DNA of 12,137 bases from Crocosphaera chwakensis CCY0110 (GTDB taxonomy: Bacteria; Cyanobacteriota; Cyanobacteriia; Cyanobacteriales; Microcystaceae), in NCBI RefSeq assembly GCF_000169335.1, contig NZ_AAXW01000097.1:1-12137 (forward strand), in the 5' to 3' direction. Both the position numbers and the translations under genes were made by a program. The notes below the pieces were generated by a model. The model searched no databases. It worked only from the letters and a program-made list of their open reading frames with translations, and was not told where the DNA came from. Shown here one piece after another: positions 1 through 5,674 of the stretch. Position 1 is the stretch's first letter. Each line of letters starts with the position of its first letter.

Positions 1-35
1 AGTATCTTAAACAAAACTAACGAAGTGAACAATTA

Positions 36-40
36 GAGGT
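36..40 (+). promoter_or_regulatory. Ribosome binding site of the first gene
   Basis: GAGGT lies five bases before the ATG at 46. It is one of only two clear Shine-Dalgarno sequences in the window and supports that start. Confidence 0.7.
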
Positions 41-45
41 AAATT

Positions 46-399
46 ATGTTCGGAAGACAACCAAAAGAAGAAAATATAGAGGTTCCTGATGTTATGTTTC
101 CTTCAGAATCTGAACAAGAAGAAGCTACCGAAAATTACACAGAATTAAGTAAAATTAATAATATAGAAGACTCATCAATTGATGAAGAAAATCCTGAAGT
201 TGTTACTATTGTTGAGAAAATTAGTGGTATTGTTTCTCCTTATTTTATTGTAGTGGTAGGACTTATTTTATCCGATGACAACTTTTTCTTGGGACTCCTC
301 TTAATTGCGGTAGGAATACTTTCTTTGTTGAAGATTTCTTTAACGGATATTGTGGGATTATTTATAGAAATTAAAGAAGGATTGACTTCAGATGATTAA
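46..399 (+). CDS. Small acidic membrane protein of unknown function
   Basis: I do not recognise a family. The 117-residue product has a strongly acidic, low-complexity N-terminal half (about residues 7-52, many Glu, Asp, Asn and Ser) that is probably disordered. A hydrophobic C-terminal half follows, with likely membrane segments at about residues 60-76 and 79-97 separated by a short SDDN turn, and a further amphipathic stretch at 98-110 before an acidic tail. The start is supported by GAGGT five bases upstream. The gene converges on the pentapeptide-repeat gene with only 17 bases between the stop codons, and no clear terminator is visible there. The layout (charged tail plus a helical hairpin) recalls CAAD-type thylakoid anchors, but I do not see the CAAD sequence pattern. 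A real small membrane protein is likely; its function is unknown. Confidence 0.7.
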   Translation: MFGRQPKEENIEVPDVMFPSESEQEEATENYTELSKINNIEDSSIDEENPEVVTIVEKISGIVSPYFIVVVGLILSDDNFFLGLLLIAVGILSLLKISLTDIVGLFIEIKEGLTSDD

Positions 400-416
400 T
401 GAGTATTTCTTCCTTT

Positions 417-1523
417 TCATCCTTCAGGAAAAATCGCCCCTCTTTCTAATAGATTACTTTTGATTTCTGGGGTCATTCCCTCATTATTGCCAAACTTAGA
501 CCCTTTGACTGAAGCACCACTTAGATTGGTCTGACTTAAGTTAACTTCTTGCAAATTAGCTCCTCTTAAATCAGCCCCGATTAAATTAGCTAATGCCAAA
601 CTACTGCGGTAAAAATCTGCTTTTTGTAAGTTAGCATTACCTAGGTAAGCTCCACTAAGATCAGCCCCACTAAACCTAGTATAACTTAATATAGCCTCAC
701 TTAAATCAGCGTCAGTTAAATTGGCTCCCCGAAAATTACTTTGAGTTAAATTTGCCCCATTTAACTCAACTCCACTTAATTCCGTTCCCAAAAAGTTGCC
801 TCCTGCTAAGTCAATTTGAGAATCTAATTGGGCAATTTCAGTTAATTCTAAGAAATTGTTGGTTTTCGCATTATAAATCTTATTGATTAATTGATGTAAA
901 TTAGCAAGATGTTGCGGTTCAATATTAGTGGTAGGACTATCTATTTTTTCTCCTTCGCCTGATATATTGCATCTTAATCGAATCATAGAAATTTTAGGAG
1001 AAAGCCGTTCTTTCCATAAAAATTGTGCAAGTTTTCTTTCTAAAATACTATGTTTATTGGGATGGATATCATGTCGCCATAAACCAGTTACATCAGTGAT
1101 AGAAATGTCTGCTAAATTCACTGTATAAGAAACAGTAACCTCTACAGATTCATTAGTAGGTTGAATAGTAGCTAAGGCAGATGAATGCTCAATTTTAAGG
1201 GTAGATTGTCCTGTTTGAGCCATTAAATGCCATACTACACTATTATCACAAAATTCTATTAACTTAAAAGGAGCATTCCCATTTAATTGAGGTTCAATAA
1301 TTTTCCCTTGTTGTACTTTTAAATTGAGCTTACCCCCTTTGATGCCAAACTTAATTTGACCATCGAGTAAAGATTTTTCTTGTTCATTGAAGCGAACATT
1401 TAAGTCTAGAATAAAGTCACCCTGAGACGTTGCTGATGATTTCGGGGTTACTTGAAGAAAAACGCACTTCGGATAAGGATTATAAGCTGTGTGGAGGTGG
1501 AGAGATGGGTAGGATTCCGGCAT
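417..1523 (-). CDS. Pentapeptide-repeat protein with an unassigned N-terminal domain
   Basis: The 368-residue protein has two parts. Residues about 236-345 are tandem pentapeptide repeats of the A(D/N)LxX type (for example GANLT, DADLS, GADLS, GADLR and GANLQ), which fold as a right-handed four-sided beta helix. Residues 1-195 form a separate domain with alternating polar and hydrophobic stretches that suggest beta strands, and with several Trp residues (W98, W149, W170); I cannot assign it to a family. A linker at about 196-235 includes a helical stretch. There is no signal peptide, so it is probably cytoplasmic. Cyanobacteria carry many pentapeptide proteins, mostly of unknown role, and the repeats alone do not imply gyrase protection. 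The ATG at 1523 has only a distant AGGAAG upstream, so the exact start is moderately sure. It is divergent from the small gene at 1586. Confidence 0.88.
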   Translation of the reverse strand: MPESYPSLHLHTAYNPYPKCVFLQVTPKSSATSQGDFILDLNVRFNEQEKSLLDGQIKFGIKGGKLNLKVQQGKIIEPQLNGNAPFKLIEFCDNSVVWHLMAQTGQSTLKIEHSSALATIQPTNESVEVTVSYTVNLADISITDVTGLWRHDIHPNKHSILERKLAQFLWKERLSPKISMIRLRCNISGEGEKIDSPTTNIEPQHLANLHQLINKIYNAKTNNFLELTEIAQLDSQIDLAGGNFLGTELSGVELNGANLTQSNFRGANLTDADLSEAILSYTRFSGADLSGAYLGNANLQKADFYRSSLALANLIGADLRGANLQEVNLSQTNLSGASVKGSKFGNNEGMTPEIKSNLLERGAIFPEG

Positions 1524-1585
1524 GGTTAAATAATAATCACTTCCTATTTAAAATCATATCATTAAAAGTAATAAACTATAAAAAA

Positions 1586-1843
1586 ATGGTTATTAAATTA
1601 GACTCTGACTTTGAAATTCTTCGTTTTAGTGATTCAATCTACGAAAAAATAACAGTTGAAATTCAATATAAAGGAGAACAAATAGCACAAATTAATCAAG
1701 ATAAAGGTCATCATAATTTTGAAATAGAATTTTTTGTAGATTATATAGAGCCGAATTTTATTCCAAAATTCAGATTGAGTGATTTTATCATAGCATTAAA
1801 TAAAGCTCAAGAAATTTTACTTGAAGATAATCATATAGATTGA
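1586..1843 (+). CDS. Hypothetical 85-residue protein
   Basis: I do not recognise this protein family. Read from the ATG at 1586 it is an 85-residue acidic protein with no membrane segment or signal peptide. It has a patterned beta-like core (VEIQYKGEQIAQINQDKG, residues 24-41, then EIEFFVDYI) and a C-terminal amphipathic helix (about 65-80), which looks like a compact alpha/beta fold. The reading frame extends upstream to 1430, but that part runs antisense through the start of the pentapeptide gene and its translation looks non-natural. An ATG at 1505 would still overlap that gene by 19 bases. The internal start at 1586 leaves a 62-base divergent spacer and is preferred, although no Shine-Dalgarno sequence is visible. 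It converges on nagA with 30 bases between the stops. Confidence 0.65.
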   Translation: MVIKLDSDFEILRFSDSIYEKITVEIQYKGEQIAQINQDKGHHNFEIEFFVDYIEPNFIPKFRLSDFIIALNKAQEILLEDNHID

Positions 1844-1873
1844 TATTTTGAACAATAAGTAATTATTAATTAT

Positions 1874-3034
1874 TCACAGTCTTTTCCAATTAACTTGATT
1901 GTTATCTTTATCCCAATGCCACCGTAATAAATTAGCAGGTTGACCTGAAGAAATTACTGGTAAGCCGATAGCTTTTCTAGGGGATTCTGTAGCTAATGCA
2001 ATTGCATTTCCTATGGGACATAATTGCCATTCAACTAAATTTTTAACCCCTGTTAATAATGGTAATGTTGTTCCTGCTAAAGTGCCGTTAGCCAGTCTTG
2101 CCGTTCCTTTTTTTACTTCAATTTGTCGAGCATCCCAAGGGTAAACCCCGTCCCCTAAACCAATAGGTGCTAAAGCATCACTGACTAAGAAAACACCTCT
2201 TTCATAAAGACTGCCTCTAAGTAATAATTCAATCATGGTTGGACAAACATGATTACCATCAGCAATTAAGCCACAATAAACATTAGGATTAATCATTGCT
2301 TCCCCTAATAAACCAGGTTGACGATGATGTAAGGGAGGCATCGCATTAAAGGCATGAGTGACCATTGAAGCTCCCATTTCAAAGGCTTTCTTGGCTTGTT
2401 TGGCATTGGCTTGGGAATGACCTAAACTAGCAACAATTCCTCTAGAAGATAGATAAGTAATTACTTCATCAGTTATGTCTAATTCAGGAGCTAAAGTAAT
2501 GATTTTAACAATAGATTCATAACTTCCTAATAGCCATTCTATAGCTTCAACAGAAGGTGTTAAAAGATATTGACCAGGATGCGCGCCTTTTTTTTCCTGG
2601 TTTAAAAAAGGTCCTTCCAAATGGACTCCTAGAACTTTTGCTGTTGCAATATTTTCTTCTTTTTGTATCTTGATAAACTGATCAAAAATAGAGAGTGATC
2701 GCTGTATATTTTCTACTGATGTTGTTACTAAGGTAGGTAAAAATCCATCAATCCCTTCTTGCCACAAAAATTCACAAATTTGGTGTAATTTAGATAAATG
2801 TTTTTCCTGAATTTCTGGAAAAGCTAATCCTAAGCCTCCGTTAATTTGTAAATCAACTCCCCCTAGGGAAATCCAATCCCCCTGAACATCATAAACTTCT
2901 TTTCCTTTTTTAGTAGAATCAATTACACTTATTGATCGGATATCTTCGATGATTCCTTGCTCATTAATCAAGATTTTTTGTTGTTCTTGATATCCATATA
3001 ATTTAGCGTTAGTAATGGTAATATTTTTTAACAT
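1874..3034 (-). CDS. nagA: N-acetylglucosamine-6-phosphate deacetylase
   Basis: NagA hydrolyses GlcNAc-6-phosphate to glucosamine-6-phosphate and acetate in the cytoplasm, feeding recycled peptidoglycan sugars back to central amino-sugar metabolism. The 386-residue length fits the family. Landmarks of the amidohydrolase TIM barrel are in order: GGVDLQINGG (58-67; the QxN variant of the HxH metal motif, as in E. coli NagA), GVHLEGPFL (136-144, metal ligand E140), LGHSQA (metal ligand H206), THAFNAMPPLHHR (metal ligand H227 and substrate His), IADGNHVCP (257-265), LVSDALAP with the likely catalytic D286, and GTLAGTTLPL near 317-326. No key residue seems to be missing. It is divergent from purE across 170 bases. 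No Shine-Dalgarno sequence is seen before the ATG. No other amino-sugar gene is adjacent. Confidence 0.95.
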   Translation of the reverse strand: MLKNITITNAKLYGYQEQQKILINEQGIIEDIRSISVIDSTKKGKEVYDVQGDWISLGGVDLQINGGLGLAFPEIQEKHLSKLHQICEFLWQEGIDGFLPTLVTTSVENIQRSLSIFDQFIKIQKEENIATAKVLGVHLEGPFLNQEKKGAHPGQYLLTPSVEAIEWLLGSYESIVKIITLAPELDITDEVITYLSSRGIVASLGHSQANAKQAKKAFEMGASMVTHAFNAMPPLHHRQPGLLGEAMINPNVYCGLIADGNHVCPTMIELLLRGSLYERGVFLVSDALAPIGLGDGVYPWDARQIEVKKGTARLANGTLAGTTLPLLTGVKNLVEWQLCPIGNAIALATESPRKAIGLPVISSGQPANLLRWHWDKDNNQVNWKRL

Positions 3035-3204
3035 TTTTGACTGAAAAGAAAACTATTTTTTTGACACCTGATTACAATTAAGAAAAAGCATTAATAATAA
3101 TGAAAATAGTGACTCTGAAACTTGAAAGTAAAGATTTCCATTATGAAATAATTTCTAGTCAAATGATATCATAAAATGGTCGTTTATCCTATCATTTAAC
3201 CTTC

Positions 3205-3738
3205 ATGACTTCTTCTTCTCCTGTCATCGGTATTATCATGGGTAGTGATTCAGACTTGCCCACTATGGAAAAAGCGATCGCTGTTTGTGAGAGCTTTGAA
3301 ATAGGATGGGAAGTGGCTATTGTTTCAGCCCATCGCACTCCTGAAAAGATGGTCAACTACGCCAAAACTGCTCATGAACGAGGTTTAAAGGTGATTATTG
3401 CCGGCGCAGGGGGAGCAGCCCATCTTCCTGGAATGGTTGCTTCTTTGACTCCTTTACCAGTCATTGGGGTTCCCGTTTCGACTCGTCACTTACAAGGCTT
3501 AGACTCTTTGTATTCTATTGTACAGATGCCTAGGGGGATTCCTGTGGCTACGGTGGCTATTGGTAATGCTCAAAATGCAGGACTATTAGCCGTTCAAATT
3601 TTAGCGTCCCATGATGCTACCTTACTTAAGAAAATACAGGACTATCGACAAGAATTAAAACAAATGGTGTTAAATAAACAAGAAAATTTGGGAAAACTCG
3701 GTTATGAAGCTTATTTGCAGCACATCAAAGACGAATAA
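3205..3738 (+). CDS. purE: N5-carboxyaminoimidazole ribonucleotide mutase
   Basis: Class I PurE converts N5-CAIR to CAIR in de novo purine synthesis, usually as a cytoplasmic octamer. The 177-residue product carries the full signature: GIIMGSDSDLPTM near the N terminus (residues 9-21), VSAHRTPEKM (about 40-49, with the catalytic His), the Gly/Ala-rich IIAGAGGAAHLPGMVAS loop, GLDSLYSIVQMPRGIPVATVA and the NAQNAGLLA helix. The length is typical, with a short charged C-terminal extension after about residue 160. The ATG at 3205 gives the expected N terminus directly before the first beta strand; no Shine-Dalgarno sequence is seen. It contains one GCGATCGC site. purK is not next to it, and the sugar transferase 163 bases downstream is not obviously related. 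Confidence 0.97.
   Translation: MTSSSPVIGIIMGSDSDLPTMEKAIAVCESFEIGWEVAIVSAHRTPEKMVNYAKTAHERGLKVIIAGAGGAAHLPGMVASLTPLPVIGVPVSTRHLQGLDSLYSIVQMPRGIPVATVAIGNAQNAGLLAVQILASHDATLLKKIQDYRQELKQMVLNKQENLGKLGYEAYLQHIKDE
3274..3281. repeat. HIP1 octamer inside purE
   Basis: GCGATCGC, the highly iterated palindrome of cyanobacterial genomes, is read here as the codons for Ala-Ile-Ala. Confidence 0.95.
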
Positions 3739-3767
3739 TAATTAATAATTATCTAATGAACATTGCT

Positions 3768-3797
3768 GATACTCTATCTTATTTGAGTTTCATTTTT
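3768..3797 (+). terminator. Weak possible terminator after purE
   Basis: GATACTC (3768-3774) can pair with GAGTTTC (3785-3791) with one mismatch and a 10-base loop, followed by five T at 3793-3797. The stem is short and AT-rich, so this is only suggestive. Confidence 0.3.
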
Positions 3798-3901
3798 AGT
3801 TATTTTCACGAACCTTTTTAGTAATTTTTAATGCTCGGATGTTAATTAGTTAAGGATACTTAGGGAAAACTAAAGGTAAGAGTAATTAGGGTTCAACCAT
3901 T

Positions 3902-4600
3902 GTGAGTAGCACTTTTAAAAGCCTTAGCCTTATCCCCCAAGGATTTCAAGATTCTGTATACTGTGATTTTCCTCTTAATAGGAGTCGTATTGCTCATAGT
4001 TCCGTTTATAGTAAAACCAAACGTTTAATTGATATTATAGGTGCAATTATAGGATTATTACTTACGGGTATTGTGGCAATTCCTATTTTTATTGCCATTC
4101 AATGGGACAATCCCGGTTCTATTTTATATAGTCAAATGCGTTGTGGTCTAAATGGAAAATTATTTCGTCTTTGGAAGTTTCGTTCTATGATTATTAATGC
4201 AGAAAACCAAAAACATCTTGTTAAAAATGAGGCTAAAGGTCATTTTTTTAAAAGTCATAAAGATCCGAGAATTACTAATATTGGTTACTTTCTCCGTCGT
4301 AGTAGTTTAGATGAATTTCCCCAATTTTGGAACGTTTTAAAAGGAGAGATGAGTTTAGTAGGAACCCGTCCGCCTACCCCCGACGAAGTCAAAAAATATA
4401 GTGCTTATCATTGGCAAAGACTAGCGATTAAACCAGGGTTAACAGGGGAATGGCAAGTTAATGGACGTTCTACTATTACTGATTTTGAAGAAGTTGTTAA
4501 ACTGGATATTAGTTATCAAGAAAAATGGTCAATTTTATATGATTTACAACTTATATTTAAAACTATTGTTGTTGTTTTTACTTGTCGGGGCGCGTATTAA
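3902..4600 (+). CDS. Polyprenyl-phosphate sugar-1-phosphate transferase (WcaJ/PglC-like)
   Basis: This enzyme class moves a sugar-1-phosphate from a nucleotide sugar to a membrane polyprenyl phosphate and starts assembly of exopolysaccharide or a related glycan. The 232-residue protein is the short, catalytic-core form (Bac_transf family): a cytosolic N-terminal tail, one hydrophobic membrane stretch (about 42-66) preceded by KRLID, LWKFRSM (90-96), DPRITNIGYFLRR (121-133), the catalytic Asp-Glu pair D137-E138 in SLDEFPQFWNVLKGEMSLVG, TRPPTPDEV (155-163), and KPGLTGEWQVNGRS (177-190). All key motifs are intact. The frame has no ATG before the core, so GTG at 3902 is the likely start; no good Shine-Dalgarno sequence is near. 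The sugar used cannot be read from the sequence. No other polysaccharide gene is adjacent, so it stands as a single unit ending before the terminator at 4765. Confidence 0.93.
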   Translation: MSSTFKSLSLIPQGFQDSVYCDFPLNRSRIAHSSVYSKTKRLIDIIGAIIGLLLTGIVAIPIFIAIQWDNPGSILYSQMRCGLNGKLFRLWKFRSMIINAENQKHLVKNEAKGHFFKSHKDPRITNIGYFLRRSSLDEFPQFWNVLKGEMSLVGTRPPTPDEVKKYSAYHWQRLAIKPGLTGEWQVNGRSTITDFEEVVKLDISYQEKWSILYDLQLIFKTIVVVFTCRGAY

Positions 4601-4764
4601 TTGAAATCCTGCACCTTGTTTAAAGTTGGTTGCTTAAGTAAGGCAAAAGTCAAAGGAGAATCAAAAATAAAATTAATAACCTTTAATCTGTAGGGAGAAT
4701 TTAGGGACTTTCCCTGCATTTAGTTACCTAAAACTATCATCAAAATCTGCTGAAGATTCTTCTT

Positions 4765-4795
4765 AAGACCTAAAAATAACCGCAGGTCTTTTTTT
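4765..4795 (+). terminator. Intrinsic terminator, plus strand
   Basis: AAGACCT (4765-4771) pairs perfectly with AGGTCTT (4784-4790) around a 12-base loop, and a run of seven T (4789-4795) follows. It lies 165 bases after the sugar transferase stop and would end that transcript, or a small RNA inside the spacer. Confidence 0.8.
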
Positions 4796-4839
4796 ACCAG
4801 AATGTTGATTAGTCATTCATATTTGTTAATCTAGAAATT

Positions 4840-4873
4840 AAAAAAGAGGTAAACCCAAAATAGCTTACCTCTT
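4840..4873 (-). terminator. Intrinsic terminator of trxA
   Basis: On the minus strand AAGAGGTAA and TTACCTCTT form a perfect 9-base-pair stem (4865-4873 with 4844-4852) around a 12-base loop, and the transcript then runs into six T (4845-4840). It lies 29 bases past the trxA stop. The plus strand has no T run after the stem, so it acts in one direction only. Confidence 0.88.
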
Positions 4874-4901
4874 CCAATGTAGTCTTGATTTTTATCAAAA
4901 C

Positions 4902-5225
4902 TTAAAGATATTTTTCCAGTGTAGAAGCAAGGGTTGTTTTAGGAACAGCCCCAACCACCATATCCACTCGTTGACCTCCCTTAAAAATCATTAGAGTCGG
5001 GATGCTACGAATGCCATATTGACTAGCAGTGTTAGGATTTTCATCCGTATTAAGCTTAACAACCTTAATCTGACCTGCGTATTGTTCGGCTATTTCGTCC
5101 ACAACGGGAGCGACCATACGACAAGGACCGCACCAAGGCGCCCAAAAATCAACAAGAACGGGAACCTCGCTCTCTAAAACATCTGCTTTAAAACTACTAT
5201 CTGTAACTTGAGCTGCAGCTGACAT
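4902..5225 (-). CDS. trxA: Thioredoxin (m-type-like)
   Basis: This is a 107-residue classical thioredoxin, a cytoplasmic dithiol reductant that in cyanobacteria is reduced by ferredoxin- or NADPH-dependent thioredoxin reductase and targets many metabolic enzymes. The active site is WCGPC with C32 and C35, inside VDFWAPWCGPCRM. The buried Asp (D26 in LVDFW), the cis-proline P76 in RSIPTLMIF and the C-terminal GAVPK glycine turn are all present, so it should be fully active. The start ATG (5225-5223) is well supported by AAGGA nine bases upstream. It has its own likely promoter, and the Yfr1 RNA gene lies upstream on the same strand. A strong terminator lies just downstream, so it is probably transcribed alone. 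Confidence 0.97.
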   Translation of the reverse strand: MSAAAQVTDSSFKADVLESEVPVLVDFWAPWCGPCRMVAPVVDEIAEQYAGQIKVVKLNTDENPNTASQYGIRSIPTLMIFKGGQRVDMVVGAVPKTTLASTLEKYL

Positions 5226-5234
5226 ATTATGAAT

Positions 5235-5239
5235 TCCTT
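5235..5239 (-). promoter_or_regulatory. Ribosome binding site of trxA
   Basis: AAGGA on the minus strand lies nine bases before the trxA ATG. It fixes the start and is the best Shine-Dalgarno sequence in the window. Confidence 0.8.
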
Positions 5240-5255
5240 TGATTGCTCATGTTTA

Positions 5256-5298
5256 TCTAGAATACTCTAGAATTCTACCATACTAAAAACTCTCTAGA
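5256..5298. repeat. Three TCTAGA palindromes in the trxA leader and promoter
   Basis: TCTAGA occurs at 5256-5261, 5266-5271 and 5293-5298. The first two are exactly 10 bases apart, within a near-repeat ATTCTAGA(G/T) on the minus strand. The third sits in the spacer of the proposed trxA promoter. Function is unknown. Confidence 0.6.
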
Positions 5299-5307
5299 TT
5301 TTTACAA
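5280..5307 (-). promoter_or_regulatory. Candidate trxA promoter
   Basis: On the minus strand TTGTAA (5307-5302) and TAGTAT (5285-5280) are 16 bases apart, and each matches the vegetative consensus at four of six positions. Transcription would start near 5273, giving a leader of about 50 bases. This is a pattern match only. Confidence 0.4.
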
Positions 5308-5310
5308 GTA

Positions 5311-5327
5311 TTGAGGTGGGTTGAGGT
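5311..5327. repeat. Direct repeat TTGAGGT upstream of trxA promoter
   Basis: TTGAGGT occurs at 5311-5317 and again at 5321-5327, a spacing of one helical turn, directly upstream of the proposed -35 box of trxA and just after the end of Yfr1. The position suits an activator site, but no known regulator is assigned. Confidence 0.5.
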
Positions 5328-5335
5328 TCTGTTCC

Positions 5336-5407
5336 ATAAGAAACCGCCCGAACAAATGCCGGGCGGAGTGTGGTGTGAGGAGTGAACGGAAACATTTGTC
5401 TCCGCTT
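5336..5407 (-). ncRNA. yfr1: Yfr1 regulatory small RNA
   Basis: The minus strand shows every hallmark of Yfr1, a short cyanobacterial RNA that represses targets by base-pairing. In order: a 5' hairpin AGCGGAGAC/GTTTCCGTT with an AAAT loop (5406-5385), the unpaired core ACTCCTCACAC (5383-5373), the spacer CACACTC, and a GC-rich terminator stem CCGCCCG/CGGGCGG with a nine-base loop (5366-5344), ending in TTTCTTAT. The core 11-mer is the family's invariant motif. The location upstream of trxA is also that known for Yfr1 in many cyanobacteria, usually with guaB on the other side; here pcrA is the visible neighbour and guaB is not in the window. A known target in Prochlorococcus is porin mRNA. The 5' end is inferred from the -10 box. 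Confidence 0.95.
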
Positions 5408-5412
5408 TCTTT

Positions 5413-5418
5413 ATTGTA
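5413..5418 (-). promoter_or_regulatory. Likely -10 box of Yfr1
   Basis: TACAAT on the minus strand matches the -10 consensus at five of six positions and lies six to seven bases before the 5' hairpin of Yfr1. No clear -35 box is seen at 16-18 bases upstream. Confidence 0.6.
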
Positions 5419-5674
5419 AGGGAGAATTTGCATTTTGATTCACTAAATTTGCCAAGATAAGAAATTTTTTTTTTGCTTAATGTGTTAGGCTGAGTAGTTA
5501 TACTTGATATCTGCTCTCATGGGGCGTTTTTCAAGATCCTGCTTATATTAAGCCAAAGACTAGAATAAATAAGGCTAAACTGGCTCTCTAGTTCGTGTTA
5601 GATAATGTCATTTATGGGATGGTAGAGGATAAAATCAATATAGTTCAGGTATGTCACCCTTATTGTAAAGTTTT
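5419..5674. other. Spacer between Yfr1 and pcrA
   Basis: This stretch must carry the promoters for Yfr1 (minus) and pcrA (plus). It contains a run of ten T at 5465-5474 without a hairpin before it, and a TATACT at 5499-5504 that could be a -10 box but whose nearest -35-like TTGCTT is 20 bases away. I see no gene or strong structure. Confidence 0.5.

Larger units (their letters stand above)
4601..4901. other. Gene-free spacer between convergent sugar transferase and trxA
   Basis: No coding frame is credible here. The stretch holds a hairpin at 4689-4718 (TGTAGGGA pairing with TCCCTGCA, one G-U pair) and two intrinsic terminators, one per strand. The hairpin and plus-strand terminator may be the 3' end of the sugar transferase mRNA or the body of a short RNA; no convincing promoter was found to decide between them. 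Confidence 0.6.

Noticed and set aside
46..399. CAAD-domain thylakoid protein
   Set aside because: The overall layout is similar, but the conserved CAAD sequence around the two helices is not recognisable.
376..425. Inverted repeat GAAGGAT/ATCCTTC at the convergent ends of the first two genes
   Set aside because: Both arms lie in coding sequence, the loop is 36 bases, and no T run follows; probably chance.
928..1128. Open frame of 66 codons on the plus strand
   Set aside because: It lies wholly antisense to the pentapeptide-repeat gene and its translation has no recognisable pattern.
3061..3066. TTGACA as a purE -35 box
   Set aside because: The sequence is perfect, but no -10-like hexamer lies 15-19 bases downstream, and it is over 130 bases from the gene.
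5465..5474. Run of ten T as a terminator
   Set aside because: No hairpin precedes it on the plus strand, and no plus-strand gene ends nearby.
5519..5668. Tiny upstream reading frames before pcrA (ATG at 5519, 5605 and 5651)
   Set aside because: They have five to ten codons, no ribosome site at proper spacing, and no sign of conserved content; such frames are expected by chance.
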